Shown here in pieces: positions 1 to 5,314 of a stretch of 9,499 bases of DNA (its first letter is position 1; each line of letters opens with the position of its first letter). Source of the stretch: CALMFQ01 sp964495595 (GTDB lineage: Bacteria; Pseudomonadota; Gammaproteobacteria; Burkholderiales; SCOH01). Position numbers and translations under genes: made by a program. The stretch is taken from NCBI GenBank assembly GCA_964495595.1, contig CAZBWH010000098.1:1-9499 (forward strand), in the 5' to 3' direction. The notes beneath the pieces were generated by a model. That model saw only the letters and a program-made list of their open reading frames with translations, made no database searches and had not been told where the DNA came from.

Positions 1-351
1 GAGCAGCCGCAGATCGATATGCAGCTGCACAACGGGGCGACGAAAATTGATGATGGGTATTTCGAGGCCAGCATCACCATTACGGTGACTGCCAAGCTGG
101 GTGAGAAGACGATGTTCCTGGCTGAGGCGACTCAGGCGGGGATTTTCCAGATTCGCAATGTGGCAGAAGAGGACATGGATCCGGTGCTGGGTATTGGCTG
201 CCCGAACATCCTGTTCCCGTATGTGCGCGAGACCATTTCCGATCTGGTCAACCGTGCCGGTTTCCCGCCGGTGATCCTGTCGCCGATCAATTTCGAAGCG
301 CTGTACGCCCAGCGGCAGGCTGCCGATGCAGGCCAGGCTCAGGCTCACTGA
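1..351 (+). CDS. secB: Protein-export chaperone SecB (5' end cut by window)
   Basis: SecB is a cytoplasmic homotetrameric chaperone that keeps secretory preproteins unfolded and hands them to SecA. The reading frame is open from base 1, so 116 C-terminal residues are visible. Compared with the E. coli protein (about 155 residues), some 35-40 N-terminal residues are missing; the in-frame ATG at 19 is internal, not the start. Visible family landmarks are the VTVTAKLGEKTMFLAE strand, the AGIFQI segment, the highly conserved CPNILFPYVRE stretch, and GFPPVILSPINFEALY near the end, followed by a short polar Ala/Gln-rich tail. The gene ends in TGA and its last 26 bp overlap the next gene. Recognition of the family is secure; only the start is unavailable. 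Confidence 0.97.
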   Translation, partial: EQPQIDMQLHNGATKIDDGYFEASITITVTAKLGEKTMFLAEATQAGIFQIRNVAEEDMDPVLGIGCPNILFPYVRETISDLVNRAGFPPVILSPINFEALYAQRQAADAGQAQAH

Positions 352-778
352 TTATTGTCTCGCGGTATGGCTGGCCTCTGCACCCGGGTGGGCGCAGGGG
401 CTGGAGTACCGGTCTGTCGCGGAGCAGGGGGCGGTGATGTATGCCGCGCCGATGCCGCAGTCGAAAAAATTATTCCTGTTCAGCCGGTTTACGCCGCTGG
501 AAGTGGTGCTGATCCAGTCTCAATGGGCCAAGGTACGAGACATGACCGGCTCGATGGGGTGGTTGCCGCTCGGCCAATTGTCACCTCGCCGGATGGTGCA
601 GGTGCTGGCGCGAGCCGAGGTGCGTTCGGCGGCCGATGAGGCGTCGGCGATCGTGTTTGCGGCGGAGCGAGATGTGGTGCTGGAATTGCTTGAGTCGCCA
701 CGGGGGCCGTGGGCCAGGGTTCGGCATCGTGATGGGAGGCAGGGGTTTATCGCGATCAGTCGCATTTGGGGTGTGTGA
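326..778 (+). CDS. Small secreted protein with two bacterial SH3-like domains
   Basis: This 150-residue protein starts at an ATG inside the end of secB. Residues 1-24 look like a signal peptide: Arg at 4 and 6, a hydrophobic stretch CLAVWLASA, and a likely cut after GWA. The mature part has two similar halves of about 60 residues, near 28-88 and 92-150. Each half holds an Ala-Pro or Ser-Ala turn, a hydrophobic strand, then W-A-K-V-R-D or W-A-R-V-R-H followed by a GW or GF aromatic strand, as in bacterial SH3b domains. Such domains often bind peptidoglycan or cell-wall peptides, so a periplasmic envelope role is an inference. No catalytic residues are seen. The stop overlaps the gpsA start by one base, which suggests one transcript and coupled translation. 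I recall similar SH3 proteins in betaproteobacteria, but no assigned function. Confidence 0.85.
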   Translation: MQARLRLTDYCLAVWLASAPGWAQGLEYRSVAEQGAVMYAAPMPQSKKLFLFSRFTPLEVVLIQSQWAKVRDMTGSMGWLPLGQLSPRRMVQVLARAEVRSAADEASAIVFAAERDVVLELLESPRGPWARVRHRDGRQGFIAISRIWGV

Positions 779-1776
779 TGAAAATTGCCGTGTTAGGCGC
801 TGGCGCCTGGGGAACTGCGCTGGCAATCTGTTTTGGACGAGAGCACGAGGTGCTGCTGTGGGGGCGTAACCCGCGGCAGATGGAGTTGCTGACTGCCGAG
901 CGAATGAATCGTCAATATCTGGATGGCTTTGCTTTTCCGGACGGCTTGACGGTTGAAGAGGATCTGGCCCGCGCTGTGGAGGGGGCGGATCTGATTCTGG
1001 TGGTAACGGCCAGCGCCGGCCTGCGTACGACCTTGCGCAAGGTGGTCGATGCCGGCTGTGCGGATACGCCGATGTTGTGGGCGTGCAAGGGATTTGAGGC
1101 TAAGACGGCGCTGTTGCCGCACAAGGTGGTGACTGAAGTCTATCCGGTACCGACGCCGACCGGAGTGTTGTCGGGGCCGAGTTTTGCCAAAGAGGTGGCG
1201 GCGGGCTTGCCAGCGGCGCTGACGCTGGCGTCGTTCGATGCCTCGTTTGCGCGGGAGACAGCCGCTTTGCTGCAAAACAGCCGCTTGCGGGTGTATTCGA
1301 GCGAGGATGTGATTGCGGTTGAGGTGGGCGGTGCGGTGAAGAACGTGATGGCGATCGCGGCCGGTATTTCAGACGGGCTGAAGCTGGGCAACAATGCCAG
1401 GGCAGCGCTGATTACCCGTGGCCTGGCAGAGATCACGCGGCTAGGGGTCAAGCTGGGCGGCCGGATCGAGACGTTTATGGGGCTGACCGGCATGGGCGAT
1501 CTGATCCTGACCTGTACCGGTGATCTGTCGCGCAACCGCCGGGTAGGGCTGGCGTTGGCTCAGGGCAAGACGCTGGAGACGATCCTGCATGAATTGGGTC
1601 ATGTGGCCGAGGGGGTGGCCAGTGCCCGCGAGATTCAACGTCTGGCGCAGGAGCATGAGGTGGAGATGCCGATTACCGATGGCGTGTGTCGTGCGTTGTT
1701 CGAGAATGCGCCGGTGCAGGAGGTGATCGAGGGTTTGATGGTGCGGCAATCGAAGCCGGAGTATCGACCGTCGTAA
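778..1776 (+). CDS. gpsA: Glycerol-3-phosphate dehydrogenase [NAD(P)+]
   Basis: GpsA reduces dihydroxyacetone phosphate to sn-glycerol-3-phosphate in the cytoplasm, supplying the backbone of phospholipids. The 332-residue product matches the usual family length (E. coli about 339). The N-terminal Rossmann fold opens with MKIAVLGAGAWGTALA. The motif LSGPSFAKEV lies at 131-140, the helix with the expected catalytic lysine, VGGAVKNVMAIAAG, has Lys188, and the substrate site NNARAALITRG lies at 205-215. The ATG at 778 is chosen because it puts the dinucleotide-binding strand right at the N terminus and overlaps the previous TGA by one base (TGATG). A longer version from a TTG at 766 adds only four residues. 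There is no strong Shine-Dalgarno sequence, which fits translational coupling. A hairpin terminator follows about 20 bp after the stop. Confidence 0.97.
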   Translation: MKIAVLGAGAWGTALAICFGREHEVLLWGRNPRQMELLTAERMNRQYLDGFAFPDGLTVEEDLARAVEGADLILVVTASAGLRTTLRKVVDAGCADTPMLWACKGFEAKTALLPHKVVTEVYPVPTPTGVLSGPSFAKEVAAGLPAALTLASFDASFARETAALLQNSRLRVYSSEDVIAVEVGGAVKNVMAIAAGISDGLKLGNNARAALITRGLAEITRLGVKLGGRIETFMGLTGMGDLILTCTGDLSRNRRVGLALAQGKTLETILHELGHVAEGVASAREIQRLAQEHEVEMPITDGVCRALFENAPVQEVIEGLMVRQSKPEYRPS

Positions 1777-1795
1777 ATTGATGGCTGGGCTCCAG

Positions 1796-1825
1796 AAAAC
1801 GGACTGCGGAACCAGTTCGTTTTTT
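1796..1825 (+). terminator. Rho-independent terminator after gpsA, possibly bidirectional
   Basis: AACGGACTG and CAGTTCGTT form a 9-bp stem (one G-T pair) around a 6-base loop at 1798-1821. A run of six T at 1820-1825 follows it. On the left arm, AAAA (1796-1799) gives a shorter T run for the opposite strand, so the same hairpin may also stop transcription of trmL, whose gene ends about 55 bp away. Confidence 0.75.
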
Positions 1826-1880
1826 GTTGCCCTGCAGGCCGCGCCCACACTGGCTTGCAGGCCGGCCAGGGAGGCAATGC

Positions 1881-2348
1881 CTAGCCTGCCGCGCCGGCAA
1901 AATCGTGCTGGCGCCAGGCTTCGTAGACGACGATGGCGACGGCGTTGGACAGGTTCAGGCTGCGGTTGTCGGGCTGCATCGGCAGCTTGATCCGCTGTCC
2001 GGGCGGAAACTGGTCGCGCACGTCTTGCGGCAGGCCGGCGGTTTCACGGCCAAAGACGAACACATCTCCAGGCTGGTACTGAATACGGTCGTAGCGGGTC
2101 GAGCCCCGGGTGGTGGCAGCGAACAGGCGTCGGCCGGCGAGCTGGGTGCGGCAGGCGTGCCAGTCTTCATGCACGATCAGGCGGGCATATTCGTGGTAAT
2201 CCAGCCCAGCGCGGCGCAACTTGGCGTCGTCGAGCGGAAAGCCCAGCGGCCTGACCAGATGCAGTTCGCAGCCGCTATTGGCCGTCAGGCGGATGATGTT
2301 GCCGGTGTTCGGGGGGATTTCCGGCTGGTAGAGGACGATGCTGAACAT
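1881..2348 (-). CDS. trmL: tRNA (cytidine/uridine-34 2'-O)-methyltransferase TrmL
   Basis: TrmL (YibK) is a SPOUT-class enzyme that uses S-adenosylmethionine to methylate the ribose of the wobble base 34 in leucine tRNAs. The 155-residue product has nearly the same length as the E. coli protein (157). It shows all three trefoil-knot motifs: PPNTGNIIR at 12-20, FGRETAGLP at 99-107 and NRSLNLSNAVAIVVYEAWRQ at 128-147. The LRRAGLDYHEY segment at 44-54 is also typical. It is a stand-alone minimal SPOUT domain with no RNA-binding extension. The ATG at 2348 is the natural start (MFSIVLYQPEIPPNTG). It has no Shine-Dalgarno sequence and lies only six bases after a good -10 box, so the mRNA may be leaderless. 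Confidence 0.96.
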   Translation of the reverse strand: MFSIVLYQPEIPPNTGNIIRLTANSGCELHLVRPLGFPLDDAKLRRAGLDYHEYARLIVHEDWHACRTQLAGRRLFAATTRGSTRYDRIQYQPGDVFVFGRETAGLPQDVRDQFPPGQRIKLPMQPDNRSLNLSNAVAIVVYEAWRQHDFAGAAG

Positions 2349-2350
2349 GG

Positions 2351-2370
2351 CGCGATTGTAACAAATCGCG
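2351..2370. repeat. Perfect 7-bp inverted repeat in front of trmL
   Basis: CGCGATT (2351-2357) and AATCGCG (2364-2370) are perfect inverted arms around a 6-base centre. The repeat covers the putative trmL -10 box and ends two bases from the start codon, so it could be an operator or could simply reflect the promoter sequence. A short palindrome like this may also arise by chance in GC-rich DNA. Confidence 0.45.
2355..2363 (-). promoter_or_regulatory. Extended -10 promoter element for trmL
   Basis: Read on the minus strand this is TGTTACAAT, i.e. an extended -10 (TGn) followed by TACAAT, which differs from TATAAT at one base. It ends six bases before the trmL ATG, so transcription would be expected to begin at or very near the start codon. 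No good -35 box is seen at 16-18 bp, as is common for extended -10 promoters. Confidence 0.5.
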
Positions 2371-2419
2371 GCGCGTGCCGTGGCTGGCAGGCTGCTGGCC
2401 TATCCGCCGGCCCCTTGTG

Positions 2420-2425
2420 TACACT
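2420..2425 (+). promoter_or_regulatory. Putative -10 box for the HD-domain gene
   Basis: TACACT matches four of six bases of TATAAT and ends six bases before the ATG at 2432, mirroring the arrangement at trmL. No convincing -35 box or Shine-Dalgarno sequence accompanies it, so this is weak evidence for a leaderless transcript. Confidence 0.3.
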
Positions 2426-2431
2426 GCCGGG

Positions 2432-2995
2432 ATGGACAAGACAACGTACGTTTCCACTTATCTGGGCAACCGGTTTTACCCGCTTCAGCCGCGCATCGAC
2501 AAGGTGTCGATCGAGGATATCGCGCACGGTCTGGCGTTTCAGTGCCGGTTCAATGGCCAGACCTGTGATTTCTATTCGGTGGCACAACACAGTCTGATCG
2601 TGGCGGATCTGGTGCCAGAGTCGCACCGGCTGGCTGCGCTGCTGCACGATGCTGCTGAGGCGTACCTGGGTGACATGGTCAAGCCGCTGAAGGTGTTGAT
2701 GCCCGAGTTTTCGGCGGTCGAAGACCAGGTGTCGGCGTTGATCGCCAAGACTTTCGGCGTGAGCTTTCGTGATTACGCGCCGATCAAGCGTGCCGACCTG
2801 ATCGCGCTGGCGACTGAAAAGCGCGATCTGATGCCGTACTCGACTGAAGACTGGGATTATCTGCAGGGTATCGCTCCATTGTCCGAGCCGATCCGGCCGA
2901 TGTCGCCGCGTGAAGCCAAGTCGGCGTTTCTGGACGCCTATTCCCGGCTGACCGGCAAGCAGATCAGTCAGGGGTTGGCGTTTCGCGCGGTGTGA
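2432..2995 (+). CDS. HD-domain phosphohydrolase, YfdR-like (probable 5'-nucleotidase)
   Basis: The 187-residue product belongs to the HD superfamily of metal-dependent phosphohydrolases. The metal-binding set H...HD...D is clear: His53 in FYSVAQH, His72-Asp73 in LLHDAAEAY, and Asp122 in KRADLIALATEKRDL. The overall pattern (CRFNG, FYSVAQHS, HDAAEAYLGD, VKPLK, LATEKRDL) resembles E. coli prophage protein YfdR more than the deoxynucleotidase YfbR. Removal of phosphate from nucleotides is therefore the likely activity, but substrate and role are inferred. An upstream ATG at 2375 would add 19 residues of unrelated sequence overlapping the promoter region, so 2432 is preferred; family similarity starts soon after it. 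The last 28 bp overlap the end of comF on the other strand. Confidence 0.85.
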   Translation: MDKTTYVSTYLGNRFYPLQPRIDKVSIEDIAHGLAFQCRFNGQTCDFYSVAQHSLIVADLVPESHRLAALLHDAAEAYLGDMVKPLKVLMPEFSAVEDQVSALIAKTFGVSFRDYAPIKRADLIALATEKRDLMPYSTEDWDYLQGIAPLSEPIRPMSPREAKSAFLDAYSRLTGKQISQGLAFRAV

Positions 2996-3705
2996 GAATG
3001 CGGCAACGCCCGCGCCAGCACCCAGCATTCCACTTCAGCCGCCCCCGCCCGTTTGAGCGTGCGCGCCAGTTCGTTCAGGGTGGCTCCGGTCGTCATGACG
3101 TCGTCGACAATGGCGACTGTCCGACCCCGCAGGTCTGCTGACGCGCATGCAAATGCTCCCTTGATGTTGCGTTCGCGCTGTTGCCAGGGTAGCGCAGCCT
3201 GGTGGGCGCCGTGCTGTGTTCGCTGGATCGCGTCTGCCTGCAGGGCTTGCCGGTTGGCCCAGGGGCGCAACAGTTCCAGCGTCTGATTAAAGCCCCGCTC
3301 CCGTAGCCGGTTCGGGTGCAGCGGTACGGGCAGGATCAGCTCTACTCCTGCCGATCCGGCCGCCGTGTCGCGTAGCAGTTCGGCCAGCGGGCCGGCCAGC
3401 GCCAGCTGATGGCCGTATTTGTATTGCAGGATCAGGCGGTCGAGCGGAAAGGCGTAGGCCAGGCGGCAATGGCTGCGGTCAAAGGCGGGTGGCTTGCGCA
3501 GACATTGGCCGCAGCGCTGGCCACCGGGCGTGGGCAGCGCGCATTGTGGGCAGCGTGCGCAGTCCAGCCAGGGCAGGCCAGTGCGGCAGTCGCTGCACAT
3601 GGCTGCGCTGCCCGATGGCGCCCCACAGAGCACGCACGATTGCGGCAGACAGAGTTGCTCAATTCTTGAGCGGATGTTTTTGTAAACGCCCAGTAAAGTT
3701 GACAA
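2968..3705 (-). CDS. comF: ComF family phosphoribosyltransferase-like protein
   Basis: ComF proteins combine an N-terminal zinc-finger-like region with a phosphoribosyltransferase fold. They are required for DNA uptake in competent bacteria (ComF of Bacillus, GntX/YhgH in E. coli). The 245-residue product has Cys pairs C24/C27, C37/C40, C52/C55 and C65/C68, then LQYKYGH, the PVPLHPNRLRERGFNQ segment, and the PRPP-binding loop VAIVDDVMTTGATL at 197-210. The only plausible start is TTG at 3705: a stop lies four codons upstream and there is no ATG until residue 36, inside the Cys region. No clear Shine-Dalgarno sequence precedes the TTG, so the start is less certain than the identity. The gene overlaps the HD gene tail to tail and diverges from bioB. 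Confidence 0.92.
   Translation of the reverse strand: MSTLLGVYKNIRSRIEQLCLPQSCVLCGAPSGSAAMCSDCRTGLPWLDCARCPQCALPTPGGQRCGQCLRKPPAFDRSHCRLAYAFPLDRLILQYKYGHQLALAGPLAELLRDTAAGSAGVELILPVPLHPNRLRERGFNQTLELLRPWANRQALQADAIQRTQHGAHQAALPWQQRERNIKGAFACASADLRGRTVAIVDDVMTTGATLNELARTLKRAGAAEVECWVLARALPHSHTARNANP
3657..3671. repeat. Short inverted repeat inside the start of comF
   Basis: GCTCAA and TTGAGC form perfect 6-bp arms around TTC. It lies within comF codons 12-17 and about 9 bp before the larger repeat upstream of bioB. It may be coincidental to coding sequence; it is listed because both repeats sit at the comF-bioB divergent junction. Confidence 0.3.
3680..3705. promoter_or_regulatory. Inverted repeat resembling biotin-repressor half-sites (possible operator)
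   Basis: TTGTAAAC (3680-3687) and GTTGACAA (3698-3705) are inverted arms matching at seven of eight bases. They resemble the BirA half-sites TTGTAAACC and GGTTTACAA known from the E. coli bio operator. The inner spacing here, 8 bp between the nine-base half-sites, is much shorter than the 14-16 bp of known BirA operators, so binding by BirA is uncertain. The right arm contains the comF TTG start codon and a perfect TTGACA that could serve as a -35 box for bioB, though no good -10 follows at 17 bp. Confidence 0.35.
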
Positions 3706-3762
3706 GTGGATTCGCGATCACGGAAGATGGTCAGCCTTCACTATTGCACATCCCGCCCAGCC

Positions 3763-4752
3763 ATGAATCCGCATGTGATCGATCCGCCGCGTTCCTTGTC
3801 CCGCCAGCCGCATCCCTGTGCTCCGCGCTGGTCCCGCGAGCAGGTTGCCAGCCTGTTTGCGTTGCCGTTTCACGATTTACTGTTTCGTGCGCAGCAGGCA
3901 CACCGCGAGCATTTCGATGCCGGCAAGGTGCAGCTATCGACCCTGCTGTCGGTAAAAACCGGCGGCTGTTCAGAAGATTGCGGCTATTGCTCGCAATCCG
4001 CCCGGCGCGAGACCGGGCTGGGCCGGCAGGATGTCCTGCCACTGGACGAAGTCGTCGAGGCGGCCCGCCAGGCGCAGGCCGGTGGCGCCTCACGCTTTTG
4101 CATGGGGGCGGCCTGGCGTGGCCCAAAGCAGCGCGATCTGGATCAGGTGCTGCCTATGATCCGGGCCGTGAAGGCGCTGGGGCTGGAAACCTGCGGCACG
4201 TTTGGCCTGCTCAAACCCGGCCAGGCCGGACAATTGAAGGCCGCCGGGCTCGATTACTACAACCATAATCTGGATACCTCACCCGACAAATACGACGACA
4301 TCGTCGGCACACATGGTTTCGAGGATCGGCTGGACACCTTGCGCCAGGTGCGTGAAGCCGGGCTGAACCTTTGCACTGGCGGCATCGTCGGCATGGGCGA
4401 AACCCGTGACCAGCGTGCCGGGTTGATTGCCGAGCTGGCCAATCTGGACCCGCAGCCGGAATCGGTGCCCATCAACCATCTGGTGCCGGTGCCGGGCTCT
4501 CCACTGCAGGACTGCGAATCCATCGACTGGACCGAATTTGTCCGCACCATTGCCGTGGCCCGGATTACCCTGCCCCGGTCGTTTGTGCGTTTGTCGGCCG
4601 GACGGCAGCAAATGCCCGAGGCAATGCAGGCCTTGTGTTTCCTGGCCGGTGCCAATTCCATTTTCTATGGTGACAGGCTGTTGACCACCGGCAATCCCCA
4701 AATGGATCAGGACCGCGCCTTGCTGGCCAAGCTGGATCTGTCGCCCTTGTAA
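3763..4752 (+). CDS. bioB: Biotin synthase
   Basis: BioB is a radical SAM enzyme that inserts sulfur into dethiobiotin, the last step of biotin synthesis. With the ATG at 3763 the protein has 329 residues (E. coli 346). The radical SAM cluster motif CSEDCGYC gives Cys69, Cys73 and Cys76. The ligands expected for the [2Fe-2S] cluster, which supplies sulfur, are present: Cys113 (RFCMGAAW), Cys144 (LETCGTFG), Cys204 (NLCTGGIVGMGE) and Arg276 (VRLSAGRQQM). YYNHNLDTSP and ANSIFYGDRLLTT are also typical. The start is not certain: ATG 3727 and GTG 3706 are in frame, and none has a clean Shine-Dalgarno sequence. 3763 is chosen because conserved sequence (PRWSREQVASLF) begins about 20 residues after it. 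It is the first gene of the operon. Confidence 0.96.
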   Translation: MNPHVIDPPRSLSRQPHPCAPRWSREQVASLFALPFHDLLFRAQQAHREHFDAGKVQLSTLLSVKTGGCSEDCGYCSQSARRETGLGRQDVLPLDEVVEAARQAQAGGASRFCMGAAWRGPKQRDLDQVLPMIRAVKALGLETCGTFGLLKPGQAGQLKAAGLDYYNHNLDTSPDKYDDIVGTHGFEDRLDTLRQVREAGLNLCTGGIVGMGETRDQRAGLIAELANLDPQPESVPINHLVPVPGSPLQDCESIDWTEFVRTIAVARITLPRSFVRLSAGRQQMPEAMQALCFLAGANSIFYGDRLLTTGNPQMDQDRALLAKLDLSPL

Positions 4753-4793
4753 TACCGTCTTGGCCATCGCGAAACTAACATCAATAGAGTCTG

Positions 4794-4798
4794 GGAGG
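4794..4798 (+). promoter_or_regulatory. Shine-Dalgarno sequence fixing the start of the small secreted protein
   Basis: GGAGG within GGGAGGTG lies six bases before the ATG at 4805. It is the strongest ribosome-binding site in the biotin operon and decides for 4805 over the in-frame ATG at 4760. Confidence 0.8.
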
Positions 4799-4804
4799 TG
4801 CGCC

Positions 4805-5314
4805 ATGCGGGGTCGAATGCATCGGGTAATCTCGCTGCTTGCCCTGCTGGCTGGCATGGCCGCAGCCGACGAAGACTGGCGCGCCTTGCACAACCATTCA
4901 CGCCATGCGCGGCAGGATATCTTGCACGCCGATCGTCAGCCGCCACCGGTCAGGCCGGTTCCGGGCCGGCACCGGCTGGCTGACAGCGAACGGGCCGCGT
5001 TCCGGCTCTGGTGCCTCGAAAGCGATCGCTGTACCGGTGTGCGCCCGGCAGAAGATTTTTTCCATCTGCCACCGGGCTTGCGTAAGCAGCTCGACCGGGA
5101 CAAGCCCCTGCCTGCCGGCTGGGAAAGCAGGCTGCGGCCGGGCCAGCGCATCGACCCGCGCATCCTGGCGCATTCGCAGCCGGTGCCGCCCGATGTGCTG
5201 CAGGCGTTGCCCAGTCAGCCGCGCAATACGTTTCTGATTACCATTGATGGCCGGCTGGTGAAAATCGCCAGGTCCAGCTCGATCATTCTTGATGTGTTCC
5301 AGCTTGAATTCTGA
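4805..5314 (+). CDS. Signal-peptide protein with RcnB/CigR-like C-terminal domain, within the biotin operon
   Basis: This 169-residue protein begins with a typical signal peptide (two Arg near the start, hydrophobic VISLLALLAGMAAA, likely cut before DED), so it should be periplasmic. Residues about 22-65 are polar and Arg/His-rich. A Cys pair follows at LWCLESDRC. The C-terminal part carries the pattern LPPGLRKQL, KPLPAGWESRLRPGQ, then a LITIDGRLVKI strand and a SSIILDVFQL ending. I recognise this as like the RcnB family of periplasmic proteins, which includes Salmonella CigR. RcnB is tied to nickel/cobalt homeostasis and CigR to virulence regulation; neither role can be assigned here. It starts 52 bp after bioB and its end overlaps bioF by 23 bp, so it is almost surely cotranscribed with the biotin genes. 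A link to biotin is not evident from the sequence. Confidence 0.72.
   Translation: MRGRMHRVISLLALLAGMAAADEDWRALHNHSRHARQDILHADRQPPPVRPVPGRHRLADSERAAFRLWCLESDRCTGVRPAEDFFHLPPGLRKQLDRDKPLPAGWESRLRPGQRIDPRILAHSQPVPPDVLQALPSQPRNTFLITIDGRLVKIARSSSIILDVFQLEF

Noticed and set aside
1826..1880. GC-rich partly repeated stretch between the gpsA terminator and trmL (GCAGGCC copies, TTGCC/GGCAA ends)
   Set aside because: Arms are short and imperfect, no T-run is present, and no protein or RNA feature could be supported.
1824..2597. Long plus-strand frame of 257 codons across trmL and into the HD gene
   Set aside because: It is the antisense shadow of trmL, has low-complexity Gly/Ala/Arg-type composition and no family features, while trmL on the other strand shows all its motifs.
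3489..4268. Plus-strand frame of 259 codons across comF and bioB
   Set aside because: It runs antisense to comF and out of frame with bioB, both certain genes; Arg/Ala/Gly-rich translation is typical of GC-rich shadows.
4760..4804. Upstream in-frame ATG as start of the secreted protein
   Set aside because: It would bury the signal peptide behind 15 extra residues; the ATG at 4805 has a strong, well-spaced Shine-Dalgarno sequence.
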